A stretch of DNA of 64,000 nucleotides from Diphasiastrum complanatum (GCA_029204225.1 CM055108.1:1643463-1707462); one strand, 5' to 3'; counted from the stretch's first letter, positions 1-10,157 are shown. The notes: generated by a model not told the origin, from the sequence alone. Numbers and translations: made by a program.

Positions 1-731
1 AATTGGTGGCATAATGCCCCTTCTTGCTACAAAAGAAACACTATGTTTTTCTTCTTCTTCTTGGATGTGGAAGCTTGAGAGGACTCATCCTCTTCTCCTT
101 TCTCCTTGGAAATAAGATTGTTCTTGCTTGAAGAGGATTGGCGTTGATTCTTACTTCTTGTCTTGTGCTTGTCTTTGGTAAAGAGAGCTTTACCATCAAT
201 GTTGAGAGATAGTCTTTTCATTTTCAAGAGTTTATACTCTTGTCTTGATTCTTCAGAAATGAGCACACTTTGGAGTGCTTCCAAACTTGGTAGCTCCTCC
301 TTAATGGCATAACTCTGAACAAGGTTGTCATATTCCTCCTTTAACCCATTAAGTATAACTTGAACAAGTTCATTTTGGTTGATGGAGTCTCCTATGCATG
401 ACAATTCTCTATGGAGGTCTTTAACTATCATTACATAAGCTGAAGCACATTCATCACTTCTCTGTACACTTTGAAAAATTTGGTTTCTTAGTGTTAGAAG
501 TCAAAAAGTATTCTTTGCCTCATAGATAGACTTGAGAGTATCCCAAGCATCTTTGGCATTAGTACAAGCACCACTTTCTCTTAAGATGTCATTTGAGACA
601 TTCATCTTAATATAATACAGAGCCATCCTAGCTCTCTTTTTGTACTTTGGAAGTTCTTGAGGAATTTGTGGTTCTTCTTCAATGATAAGTACAATATCCA
701 TCACATCTTGTAGTATTAAGAAAGATTCCAT
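1..731 (-). pseudogene. Copia gag fragment, cut by the window edge
   Basis: Read right to left, positions 731-501 and then 431-27 encode a Ty1/copia Gag of the UBN2 type. The first part carries features also seen in the gag of the intact element at 5366 (MDIV near the start, IKMNVSND, DAWDTLK..YEAK). The second part has ELVQVILNGL and a lysine-rich tail. A break at about 432-500 separates the two parts, so this is a pseudogene. The zinc knuckle and pol would lie left of position 1, outside the window. Gag builds the virus-like particle that packages element RNA. The family assignment is firm. Whether the rest of the element is intact cannot be seen. Confidence 0.85.
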
Positions 732-1220
732 TCTAACCTTCTAAATTGAGTAATTGGAGGTTGACAATCTCTCACTTGCTTCTTATAGAAAGACACCTAT
801 TGAAGTCATAAAGAATGATGGAAATCAAAAAATATGGATGAAAGAATTGCTTATCTTCTCACTATAGGAACCAATCAAGGGTACAAAACCAAATCCTATG
901 TAAGACTAAGCAAAAGCTTGTGAGATAGATCTCACTAGCTTGACAATCTCTCTAAAACAAGATTTGAATCATCAAAAAAGATTTGCATGAAATTCGGATC
1001 TAAGGTGAGAGAGAACCACCAAATTGAAAATGGGTGGATTTCACACGTGCCAGCACCTGAAATTCCATACAGTACCTGATCTGGACCATTCAATGTGGTT
1101 TGAAACTCTAAATCACCAAAAAACTGCAAACTAGCTAGAAAGTAGAATATAGACAATTCCTAGCTTGAAATCTGATCAAATCTACAAACTTTTTGATTAA
1201 AAATTGCTTGTAGAACTTAG
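732..1220 (-). other. Untranslated leader of the left-edge copia element
   Basis: This stretch lies between the primer-binding site (1221-1236) and the gag start at 731 on the minus strand, so it is the RNA leader. No supported ORF is present. It contains TTCACACGTG at about 1037-1047, a half-match to the 14-bp palindrome found in the LTRs of the two better-preserved copia elements in this window. Confidence 0.6.
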
Positions 1221-1236
1221 GTAGGCTCTGATACCA
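1221..1236 (-). promoter_or_regulatory. Primer-binding site (initiator tRNA-Met)
   Basis: On the minus strand this reads TGGTATCAGAGCCTAC. Its first 13 bases complement the 3' end of plant initiator tRNA-Met, the standard primer for copia minus-strand DNA synthesis. It sits directly beside the LTR end at 1237 and fixes the element's orientation. Confidence 0.9.
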
Positions 1237-1819
1237 TGCTGAATTCACATGTGTGGGATGCCCTACACATGTACTTTAGATCTCCTAAGCCCAATAATAC
1301 CATAAAGATCAGACTAGCATTGGTTGTCAATAGGAAAGCTGATCATACAAGAAATATTATTGTGTTACAAGGAAGATCTGTCAACAAAACATAAGACTAA
1401 GCATCATAAATGCCTCAACTCAGCTAGAGAGAGAAAATAGAAAGTACAAAACTCGTGTAGAGAGAGAGGGCACAAAGAGCTTGTCTCCAAATTTGCATTA
1501 CACACAAATTTCATCATTTTCTCAATGAGAGTACATCACATATATATAGATCCATGGAATCTCCTATTTTGAGTTGAATTGGAGTTGTGAATCCACCTCT
1601 CAAGCTATCTAGACTTATTCAAGCCACCTCACTATGTCTAATTGTGCCACCTAGTCTTTTCATGCATTAAATGTGGCATGTAAAGTACAAATGACAATTC
1701 CTATGGTAGCTCGAGTTTCTACTTCTACCTACCTTGAATATTTTATTCTAAGATGGGTCTTTACTAAGCCAAAAGAGCTTAATTCATCTTTGGCATTTTT
1801 AGGACCCCTACTCACAACA
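1237..1819 (-). repeat. 5' LTR of the left-edge copia element
   Basis: The LTR must end at 1237 because the PBS abuts it (minus strand ends TTCAGCA). A TATATATA box lies at 1541-1548, as expected of an LTR promoter. The outer edge is less certain. Position 1819 is proposed because the minus strand there begins TGTTG, giving a 583-bp LTR with TG...CA ends. The second LTR is outside the window, so the edge cannot be confirmed by comparison. Confidence 0.55.
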
Positions 1820-1913
1820 TTAGATAGATTTTTCCAAAATTTTGACAATACATACAACATATATATTCATAGACACATCACACATGCACACATGCATACC
1901 ACAAACACATAAA

Positions 1914-2059
<146 letters not shown>

Positions 2060-2216
2060 CTCTTTGCCTCCCTGCTCTTCCCTCCATTGTTATTCCCTCC
2101 CTCAGGTTCTCACTCGCTCGCTCTCTCTGTCTCTCCCCCTCCTTGTCTCCCCCCACTCCCTCCCTCACTCCCGCTCCCTCCCTCTCTCCATCGCATGGTA
2201 TGTCATGCAAAGCTGA

Positions 2217-3257
2217 TCAGTATAGGTAGCAAGTGATTCAATTTTCATACTGCCCACAACAACACTTCAAGAGCCTACAAGCTTATGCAAGTTTCTATCA
2301 ATTAGCCTTTATCATATTCTTTGGGAGCACAGTCTAATTATCAGTTTCCCCATACAGGAGCCACGCTCTAACTATCCATAAAGGTGATCTCTTCTCATCC
2401 CTAAAAGTGAGGGTATGAAAGGTCCGGAGAGAATTCAGGGAGATTAATGTGTTGCACTACTCACAAGCGGCTAGCCCACCACTTCTCTGAAATGTGTCAA
2501 TAGTCAGGCTGCTTGATTGCGTTTGGCACCTATCACACTCACGACTCACGATTCCTTGGCACCTCATCACACTCACAATTCTTGGCACTTGTGAAAATTG
2601 GAATTGTTGTGAAAATCATAGATTCAGAATGATGAATCATGTCATTTGTAATATGTATGAGTAGTTAAAACTTAAACTTGCAATTCCTTGACGATTTGTC
2701 ACTCCACTTTTACGTATGCCACTAATCACCAATTCCACTTTTACGTATGCCACTAATCACCAATATAGTGAGCAACCAAAATGTCAAAGCAATAGACTGC
2801 CATCTATTTGCTTGCTAAGACCATCTTCGCTTTCCTTATGATAATTGCCACATAGAATAGATGTAGCCACTAGCAATGCCGAAGTTCCTTGAAACCCAAC
2901 CATGACCAAAATCTGCTCATGATTGCTACTACTGGAAAGTGGACTCCCTTATTCTTTCGAATCTTTTACTATTAAGAGTGAAAATCAACCAAAAACTTGG
3001 GGTGAAGAGTATAAGGAGATGCACAATCTAGCTAAGTATTATACTATCCTTAAACGGTAGACTTCGTTTCTCTAACTCCCAAATTTTCTTTCTTACTACT
3101 GTACGTGCTCATTGGCAATCCCATCCTGTTCATTATAGAAGGTTGAAAGTTAGCTATATCGATCAATATCATCTTTCCGTTTATCATCTCTATGGTTGTC
3201 TGTCTCTCATCGTCTTTGCTTCATGGGAAACTCACCTGAGGCAATTTATGGTGGACA
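2217..3257. other. Unassigned intergenic DNA
   Basis: I see no retroelement domain, RNA gene or supported coding region here. The stretch holds a perfect 31-bp tandem duplication (2703-2764) and an imperfect repeat of the form TATCACACTCAC/CATCACACTCAC near 2527-2576. Confidence 0.5.
2703..2764. repeat. Perfect 31-bp tandem duplication
   Basis: Two head-to-tail copies of a 31-bp unit (starting TCCACTTTTACGTATG) lie at 2703-2733 and 2734-2764 with no difference between them. This suggests a recent slippage or small-duplication event. Confidence 0.95.
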
Positions 3258-3803
3258 TTTTGAAATACAATAGATATATGTTCTTTTTGTTAAAGGCCTT
3301 AATTTGTGTACTAAAGTTCAATGTGAAAATATGCGTGAAGAGTGCCATAAATAGATAGTTGTTTGTTTTGCAAACATTTTAAGTGGTTTTGGTTAGATCA
3401 TGGATGCATTGATAATAATTTGTTGTTTATTTTTGGGATGCATGGAGCGTGCATGTAACAGTTGTAACTATATCTTTCTACATACATAGCATGGACAATA
3501 TTTGTTTTTGCTCAGTACTTAGAAGACATAGGTGTTCATGATGTAGTGGATTGAGGTTCCACACTTTTGTCATAGACACCAATCATTTTGTGTATGAAGG
3601 ATTTGGATTCTGAAATACAATTTTGTTAAAGGCCTTAATTTGTGTACAAATATGCATGAAGAGTGCCATAAATAGATAGTTGTTTGTTTTGCAAATAGTT
3701 TAAGTCATTTTGATAAGATCATGGATGCATGGATAATAATTTGTTGTTTGTGTTTTGGATGCATGCAGTGTGTAACTGTGTCTTTCTACATAAATAGTGT
3801 GGC
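3258..3803. repeat. Diverged direct duplication (about 350-bp period)
   Basis: The segments at about 3258-3495 and 3609-3803 share long blocks. Both contain GTTAAAGGCCTTAATTTG, then a block around AGAGTGCCATAAATAGATAG, then ATGGATGCAT..GATAATAATTTG, and finish with TCTTTCTACATA. Substitutions and small deletions separate the copies, so the duplication is older than the 31-bp one. No coding function is seen. Confidence 0.85.
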
Positions 3804-3806
3804 TAG

Positions 3807-4103
3807 ATGGCGGATAAAAATGGTCTAAACAATATTACTCCGAAGTGTGTATGCAATAATTTATCGTACAAGACTCCGAAGAATGAAACGGTGCCCAAGA
3901 AAAAGGCAAGATTAAATAAATGAGACAAGCTAAGAGAAGAGCTTTGCATTCAGATAGAGGTGGTTTGGTTTTAGAAGTTGTTACATGTGGACCATCATTG
4001 GTAATAGATAGCGAAAATGCGAATCGATGTGTTGGCACCAATTACACCACTGGAGCATTCACTACCCTAGAACATGTGCGTACAAATCAATTGTACATGA
4101 CCC
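3807..4103 (+). other. Two overlapping short ORFs, function unknown
   Basis: An ATG at 3807 opens a 38-codon ORF ending KKKARLNK. Its stop overlaps the next ATG (3920) as ATGA. The second ORF runs on for 61 codons to the copia-A1 insertion point. If copia-A1 and one target-site copy are removed, this second frame continues about 13 codons into 9970-10010 before a stop. I do not recognise either peptide. They may be remnants of a disrupted gene or chance ORFs. Confidence 0.3.
4099..4103. repeat. Target site duplication of copia-A1 (left copy)
   Basis: GACCC at 4099-4103 is repeated exactly at 9965-9969, directly outside the two LTRs. Five-base duplications are the normal product of copia integrase, so this marks a single clean insertion. 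Confidence 0.95.
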
Positions 4104-4387
4104 TGTGAAAAATTGTCAACTAGTAGTATTTTCCTAACTTGAGATTTTGTAGGCCTATGGCCAAATAAAAGTTAGAGATAGGTTCATACATGTATGTAGA
4201 GGCCCAAAGTATGTGTACACTACTTTTGAGGTCACATTAATTAGAGGAGGTCGAGTGTGGAGCTCTTCTATTGGCTCATAATTTGGTGCATTCCTATTTG
4301 ACCAAATTTCTAGGTATATGGGTGAATCCTATTGGACCCCAATTTTAGCCTATCATAAGACAAGTGGCCAAGAGGCACTATGGCTGC

Positions 4388-4395
4388 TATAAATA
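4388..4395 (+). promoter_or_regulatory. TATA box in copia-A1 5' LTR
   Basis: TATAAATA lies within the near-palindrome GGCTGCTATAAATAGCC, about 285 bp into the LTR. Transcription is expected to start roughly 30 bp downstream, dividing the LTR into U3 and R/U5. The second copy is at 9596-9603. Confidence 0.8.
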
Positions 4396-4541
4396 GCCAT
4401 CTCCACGAGTATGTACACATCTCATTTTCATTCTATTGAATGAATGTTATGCTCTTTGAAGGTCCATCTTCTTCTCTCTCACTTTTTTGTTCATATCTTG
4501 CATTCTAGCCACTAGAATTGTGATTTCTTTGTTGCTATGGC

Positions 4542-4555
4542 TTCACACGTGTGAA
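4542..4555. promoter_or_regulatory. 14-bp palindrome with a CACGTG core in the LTR
   Basis: TTCACACGTGTGAA is a perfect palindrome containing the G-box core CACGTG. It is repeated at 9750-9763 in the 3' LTR. The same 14 bases occur in the otherwise diverged copia-A2 LTRs at 33838-33851 and 39287-39300. It lies downstream of the TATA box, so it would be in the transcript. Binding by bZIP/bHLH proteins or an RNA-level hairpin are both possible; neither is shown. Confidence 0.6.
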
Positions 4556-4756
4556 ATGCAGGTTGTAGGCTCTGAAGTACGGACAGGGACAGCAAGTTTC
4601 TGTTTGTGGAAGCTTATGATCAGATTTTGATGTTTAGTTGATGTTTAGTATGCTTAACATCACAATTTCTATCATTTTTTCAATCTAGATGTGCATAACT
4701 TCCATGGCCAAGATCTTTATGAAACTTTAGCATCTTTTGGATCTGAGTTTTTCACA

Positions 4757-4768
4757 TGGTATCAGAGC
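4757..4768 (+). promoter_or_regulatory. Primer-binding site (initiator tRNA-Met)
   Basis: TGGTATCAGAGC follows directly after the LTR end CA and matches the complement of the 3' end of initiator tRNA-Met over 12 bases. Confidence 0.95.
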
Positions 4769-5365
4769 ATTAGGCGGCCAAATGTGCAGGTTTTGCCAGA
4801 TTTAGAAGAGATTTGTGGGCGAGTTTGCTTTTGTAGCATTCCAATCAAGTTTCTAGCTAAAAATCTTGTTGATTTATGTGTAGAAATTGGATCTTTGTGA
4901 TCAAAACATCATTTGTATGCATTTCAATTGAAGTAGGGCGAATTCCCTCTGTACTTATCAGAATAAGGAGACAAAAATTGTTTTGGAAAGAGGGAGATGC
5001 AAGATCCAACAAGATCCTATTAGTTTTCCATTCTAGCATATAGTTTTTTGATTCAATTTCTTGCTTCTTCATGTCAAAAACTTCAAAATTGATGTAACCC
5101 TCTGATTTTCAGTTTGCTGAATGATTCAAGAGTGTATTTCAATCTTAGGAGTGAGGGAAAATCAAGTATATTGAGGTTTGGTCTTGGTTTGATCAAGAAA
5201 TCATAAAACTAGTGGCTAAAATTAAGGAAAAAGTGAGGAAAAGAGAGAAAAAGTAAGGTTTTAGGTTCCAAATCTTTGTGATTTCTTCTTGTGTTTCATT
5301 TGTTGATTCAAGAGAGTGCTTAGTGCATTGGAACAGGTCAAAGATCAGAGATCAATCATTGCAAC
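4769..5365 (+). other. Untranslated leader of copia-A1
   Basis: About 600 nt separate the PBS from the gag-pol ATG. No conserved ORF is apparent. Dimerisation and packaging signals would be expected here by analogy with other LTR elements, but none can be identified by eye. Confidence 0.6.
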
Positions 5366-8300
5366 ATGGCTACAAATGGAGGCTACATGTTGGAAAGCAA
5401 TGATAGGCTTACCTCCCTCAACTATTCTACTTGGAAAGTAAGGATGGAGTCTTTGCTTGAGATGAATGAGTTGATGGATATTGTTGTAGGTGTGGAGGAG
5501 AGACCTTTGGCACCTCAAGAACAATTGAGGTATGACAAGAGGGCAAAGAAAGCCCTTCACATGATCAAGATGAATGTGACAAATGAGCTTATCAAAGAGG
5601 TTGGTAAGTGCACATCATCTAGTGAAGCTTGGGAAGCCTTGAAGAAGGTTTATGAATCCAAGTCTACTTCTAGAGTGTTGACTTTAAGAAGGCAAATCTT
5701 TTCTTGTATGCAAAAGAAGAGTGAGAATGGACATGCTTTTGTTTTGAGAGTTAAAGCATTGAATGATGAGTTAGCATGCATTAATGATGGCATAAATAAT
5801 GAGGAGCTTGTTCAAGTGATTCTCAATGGCTTGTTGGATGATCATGCTAATCTTGTTCAAAGTTATGCTATCCAAAAATGTTTACCAAGTGTTGGAGACT
5901 TGCAAGAGGTCTTGTTGGCTGAAGAATTCAGGTTGCAAACAAGAGTGGGAGCATCTTCTACATCTCAAGGAGGAGAAGAGGAGGCAATGTTCTCTAAAGG
6001 CAAGTTCAAGGGCAAAGGTAAAAGCAATTGGTCTAAAGGGCAAGACCAAGGTGAGCACTCTACTTTTGGCAAAAAGAAGGATAGATCTAAGCTAAAATGT
6101 TTCTATTGTGGAGTCAAAGGGCATTTTGCTAGTGATTGTTTTAAGAAAAAGAGGGATCAAGGGGAAAAGCAAACCAATCTAACTATTGATGAGGGTGGGG
6201 ATGAGCTTCTTTCAAATGATGCTTTTGTTATGTCATCTTGCTTGTTGGCTAATCATGGAGACATTGATCCTTGGTGGATTGATAGTGGAGCCACTTCTCA
6301 TATGACATATCATAAAGAGTATTTTTCATCTTTAATGGCATTTGATGGTGATAGGAAGGTAATCTATACCGCAAATGATGGTGAGTGTGCAATCAAGGGG
6401 ATTGGCACAATTCCTATTTCACTTTCTACAAATAGGAATATAGAATTGAAAGATGTTTTGCTCATTCCATCCATTACCAAGAACTTACTTAGTGTAAGCC
6501 AAATGCTTGACAAAGGATTCAAAGTTGAGTTTGATGGTGATGCTTGCTTGATCAAAAAGGGGTGTAGTATCATTGCAAAAGGGAAAAGGCAAGGGAAATT
6601 GTTCAAGCTTGATGCATGTGTTGTTGCTAACCAAGTTGGATGCATGGCAAATGAACAAATGTCAATTCAAGAGGTATGGCATAAAAGGATGGGACATCTC
6701 AACTACAAGGCCTTGGAGGTAATAGCCAAAAAGGAGGTAGTAAGGGGACTTCCCAAGTCTCTTACTTGCTTGAATCATGTTTGTGAAGAATGTGCTTTGT
6801 CTAAATCACATAGATTGCCATATACTAGATCTATATCTAGATCTAAGATGCCTTTTTCTCTCTTGCATTCGGATATTCATGGTGTTACTACAATTAGCAA
6901 TGGAGGTGCTAAGATGTATGTAACTTTCATTGATGATTTTAGTAGATTTTGTTGGGTTTATCTACTAAAGAGCAAGGATGAGGTGTTTGATGTGTTTGTC
7001 AAGTTCAAAGTTGCTATTGAGACTCAATTTACAACCAAAATCAAATGCTTGAGGAGCGACAATGGTGGTGAATACATTTCTAACAAATTCAAAGCCTTTT
7101 GCGATGAGCATGGGATCAAGAGGGAGTACACATGTCCAAGAACACCACAACAAAATGGAGTGGCCGAGAGGAAGAATAGAACCTTGTGTGAGAGTGCAAA
7201 GGCAATGAGATTGAATGCTAATCTTCCTAAACCTTTTTGGAGTGATGCTTTGTTGTGTGCAAATTTCCTATGCAATAGATGGCCAAGTGTTGTATTGGAA
7301 GGAAAAACCCCTTTTGAAGCTTTGTTTGGTACGAAGCCTAATGTCAAGTTTCTAAGAACTTTTGGATGCATTTGCTACTTCAACATTACTCTTGATGATA
7401 GAACTAAGGAGGATCCATCTTCAAGAAAGGGCATTTTTGTTGGTTATAGTGAAGTAAGCAAAGCATATAGGATTTATGTTCCTTCAATCAAGAAAGTGTT
7501 CACAAGTAGGGATGTCATTTTTGATGAAAGTAACATTCCAAAAGTTGTTTCAAGTGATGATGGTGTTGTTGCAACTAATGTGCTTGATGACAATGGAGTT
7601 GATGACACATTGGATGTGGATGTTGAAGAAGCCTCTTCAAGTCAAATTCCAAGGAGAACTCCAAGGCATAAAGTGAAACCCTCAAGGCTCACTTATGATG
7701 GCAAAGGTAAGCAAGTGGTGGATGGATCCAACTATGCTTTCCTAACTTCTTTTGATGTACCTTCATGTGTAGATGAAGCAAGGCAAGAAGAGGAATGGAT
7801 CCAAGCAATGGATCTTGAGTTTGAAGCACTTATGAAGAACAACACATGGAGATTGGTGGAGCTTCCAAAGGGCAAAAGTGCAATTGGATGCAAATGGATC
7901 TTCAAGGTAAAGACAAATCAAGATGGATCTATCAACAAGTTGAAGGCAAGGTTGGTGGCTAAAGGTTATGCTCAAGATCATGGCATTGACTATGAGGAAA
8001 CCTTTGCACCCGTGGCAAAGATGGTGAGCATAAGAGTAATCATTTCCCTTGCAACTCTTTATGGATGGGATCTTTGGCAATTAGACATTTCTAATGCTTT
8101 CTTGAATGGTGATCTTGAAGAGGAAGTCTACATGGAGCAACCCGAGAGCTATGTTTCTCATAGCAAGCCTAATCATGTGTGTTTTCTACAAAAAAGTTTG
8201 TATGGTCTTAAGCAAGCACCAAGGAGTTGGTATGCTAGGCTTAACTCTTTTCTACTTTCTCAAAACTTCACTATGAGTGAGTATGATCATTCACTTTACT

Positions 8301-9316
8301 TTAGAATTAGTGCTAATGATGTTACAATCCTTCTAATTTATGTGGATGACATTATTTTAAGTGGAGGGAACAAGGAAGATATAGAAGATATCAAGAAAGC
8401 ACTAAAAAAGGAATTTGAAGTGCATGATCTTGGTCTTTTGAGCTATATCTTAGGAATAGAAGTAATTAGAACTTCTCAAATCACTTTTATTTCACAAGAG
8501 AAGTATGCTATTTCTATTCTCAATAGATTTCATATGGTAGATGCAAATCCTATTGATACACCTATGGAATCACATGTAAAGCTAACTATAAGAGGTAATG
8601 AAAGATCCTTCGAGGACATTACTCTCTATAGGAAGCTAATAGGTTCTCTTATATATCTAACCATCACAAGACCTGATTTATCTTATTGTGTTGGTAGATT
8701 AAGCCAATTCATGCAAGATCCTAGCATAGAACATTGGAAACTAGGAAAGAGGATCTTGAGATACATCTCGGGAACAAAAGATTTTGGCATTGTTTATAGA
8801 GGCTCATCACCTAACTTATTTGGTTTTTCAGATTCAGATTTTGCAGGAGACCTTATGGATAGAAAATCCATAAATGCACATGCTATTTTCATAGGTGATG
8901 GAGCTATCTCATGGATGTCGAAGAAACAAGCAACTATATCACTTTCTTCTAGTGAGGCCGAGTACAAAGCTTTGACATCATGCACAAAGGAGATGGTGTG
9001 GATCAAGAGGATGATTATGGAGCTTCATTTGCTGGATTTTTCAGAGAGTCCAATCATCTTTTGTGACAACCTTTCAGCCCAAAGTCTAGCAAGCAATCCG
9101 GTTTTCCATGCAAGGAGCAAACATATCGAGGTGGCTTACCATTTTGTGAGAGAACAAGTGTTGGCAAAAGAGATCAAGCTTGAACATGTCCCATCAAAGG
9201 AATGTGTGGCTGATATCTTTACCAAAGCATTGGGAAAGGACTTATTTTTCAAGCATAGAACAAGTCTTGGTGTACTTTCTAAATCTATGCTAAAACTAGT
9301 TGAAGAGGGAGTGTGA
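5366..9316 (+). CDS. Copia gag-pol polyprotein, intact (1316 aa)
   Basis: This single ORF encodes the whole copia polyprotein. Gag covers about residues 1-290 (UBN2 region, then CCHC knuckle C245, C248, H253, C258). Protease has WWIDSGA with the catalytic Asp at 306. Integrase has an HHCC zinc domain (H439, H444, C473, C476) and the catalytic triad D503, D565, E601, with the exact D-35-E spacing. Reverse transcriptase has D907 and YVDD (D994, D995). RNase H has FSDSD (about D1156), SEAEY (E1197/E1199) and D1234, and the tail contains ADIFTKAL. The start is the first Met of the MATNGG leader, as in related elements. The stop codon lies inside the 3' LTR. No gag/pol frameshift is present, so Gag excess must come from another mechanism. 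Function is inferred from family residues, not tested. Confidence 0.97.
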   Translation: MATNGGYMLESNDRLTSLNYSTWKVRMESLLEMNELMDIVVGVEERPLAPQEQLRYDKRAKKALHMIKMNVTNELIKEVGKCTSSSEAWEALKKVYESKSTSRVLTLRRQIFSCMQKKSENGHAFVLRVKALNDELACINDGINNEELVQVILNGLLDDHANLVQSYAIQKCLPSVGDLQEVLLAEEFRLQTRVGASSTSQGGEEEAMFSKGKFKGKGKSNWSKGQDQGEHSTFGKKKDRSKLKCFYCGVKGHFASDCFKKKRDQGEKQTNLTIDEGGDELLSNDAFVMSSCLLANHGDIDPWWIDSGATSHMTYHKEYFSSLMAFDGDRKVIYTANDGECAIKGIGTIPISLSTNRNIELKDVLLIPSITKNLLSVSQMLDKGFKVEFDGDACLIKKGCSIIAKGKRQGKLFKLDACVVANQVGCMANEQMSIQEVWHKRMGHLNYKALEVIAKKEVVRGLPKSLTCLNHVCEECALSKSHRLPYTRSISRSKMPFSLLHSDIHGVTTISNGGAKMYVTFIDDFSRFCWVYLLKSKDEVFDVFVKFKVAIETQFTTKIKCLRSDNGGEYISNKFKAFCDEHGIKREYTCPRTPQQNGVAERKNRTLCESAKAMRLNANLPKPFWSDALLCANFLCNRWPSVVLEGKTPFEALFGTKPNVKFLRTFGCICYFNITLDDRTKEDPSSRKGIFVGYSEVSKAYRIYVPSIKKVFTSRDVIFDESNIPKVVSSDDGVVATNVLDDNGVDDTLDVDVEEASSSQIPRRTPRHKVKPSRLTYDGKGKQVVDGSNYAFLTSFDVPSCVDEARQEEEWIQAMDLEFEALMKNNTWRLVELPKGKSAIGCKWIFKVKTNQDGSINKLKARLVAKGYAQDHGIDYEETFAPVAKMVSIRVIISLATLYGWDLWQLDISNAFLNGDLEEEVYMEQPESYVSHSKPNHVCFLQKSLYGLKQAPRSWYARLNSFLLSQNFTMSEYDHSLYFRISANDVTILLIYVDDIILSGGNKEDIEDIKKALKKEFEVHDLGLLSYILGIEVIRTSQITFISQEKYAISILNRFHMVDANPIDTPMESHVKLTIRGNERSFEDITLYRKLIGSLIYLTITRPDLSYCVGRLSQFMQDPSIEHWKLGKRILRYISGTKDFGIVYRGSSPNLFGFSDSDFAGDLMDRKSINAHAIFIGDGAISWMSKKQATISLSSSEAEYKALTSCTKEMVWIKRMIMELHLLDFSESPIIFCDNLSAQSLASNPVFHARSKHIEVAYHFVREQVLAKEIKLEHVPSKECVADIFTKALGKDLFFKHRTSLGVLSKSMLKLVEEGV
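9302..9311 (+). promoter_or_regulatory. Polypurine tract of copia-A1
   Basis: GAAGAGGGAG directly precedes the 3' LTR and is the expected primer for plus-strand DNA synthesis. It also encodes the last residues of the polyprotein. Confidence 0.9.
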
Positions 9317-9964
9317 AAAATTGTCAACTAGTAGTATTTTCCTAACTTGAGATTTTGTAGGCCTATGGCCAAATAAAAGTTAGAGATAGGTTCATACATG
9401 TATGTAGAGGCCCAAAGTATGTGTACACTACTTTTGAGGTCACATTAATTAGAGGAGGTCGAGTGTGGAGCTCTTCTATTGGCTCATAATTTGGTGCATT
9501 CCTATTTGACCAAATTTCTAGGTATATGGGTGAATCCTATTGGACCCCAATTTTAGCCTATCATAAGACAAGTGGCCAAGAGGCACTATGGCTGCTATAA
9601 ATAGCCATCTCCACGAGTATGTACACATCTCATTTTCATTCTATTGAATGAATGTTATGCTCTTTGAAGGTCCATCTTCTTCTCTCTCACTTTTTTGTTC
9701 ATATCTTGCATTCTAGCCACTAGAATTGTGATTTCTTTGTTGCTATGGCTTCACACGTGTGAAATGCAGGTTGTAGGCTCTGAAGTACGGACAGGGACAG
9801 CAAGTTTCTGTTTGTGGAAGCTTATGATCAGATTTTGATGTTTAGTTGATGTTTAGTATGCTTAACATCACAATTTCTATCATTTTTTCAATCTAGATGT
9901 GCATAACTTCCATGGCCAAGATCTTTATGAAACTTTAGCATCTTTTGGATCTGAGTTTTTCACA
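9312..9964 (+). repeat. 3' LTR of copia-A1
   Basis: This 653-bp copy appears identical to 4104-4756, with the TATA box at 9596-9603 and the palindrome at 9750-9763. The GACCC target duplication follows at 9965-9969. The polyprotein stop TGA is at 9314-9316, within its first five bases. Confidence 0.97.
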
Positions 9965-9969
9965 GACCC
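9965..9969. repeat. Target site duplication of copia-A1 (right copy)
   Basis: GACCC matches 4099-4103 exactly. Confidence 0.95.
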
Positions 9970-10157
9970 CATACATTGAAAGCAAGTTCGAGAGGATGTA
10001 TATTTGATATACTTAATCTAATAACAGCTCTCTGTTCTGTGTTCAGATCTGTGTCAATGTTGCTATGCTTATTCTTGATTTTGTCTGACTTTTCTAGTTG
10101 CTCAATTTGGTAATATGGTTCTAGATGACTAATATTTAGTCTTGCCTTTCGCGAATC

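Larger units (their letters stand above)
4104..4756 (+). repeat. 5' LTR of copia-A1
   Basis: It begins TGTGAAAAATTG and ends TTTTTCACA, giving TG...CA ends, and the PBS follows directly. It holds a TATA box at 4388-4395 and the palindrome TTCACACGTGTGAA at 4542-4555. It appears identical to the LTR at 9312-9964. Confidence 0.97.
4104..9964 (+). mobile_element. Complete young Ty1/copia retrotransposon (copia-A1)
   Basis: The element is 5861 bp long: 653-bp LTR, tRNA-Met PBS, leader, one open gag-pol frame, polypurine tract and 653-bp LTR. I compared the two LTRs line by line and saw no difference, and a perfect 5-bp target duplication flanks them. All copia domains occur in copia order (gag, protease, integrase, RT, RNase H) with catalytic residues in place. 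Together these features indicate very recent insertion and possible competence to transpose. Related but diverged copies lie at 1-1819, 27951-29480 and 33326-39456. Confidence 0.97.

Noticed and set aside
6364-7371. Minus-strand ORFs inside copia-A1
   Set aside because: They are shadows of the conserved gag-pol frame on the other strand and show no domain.
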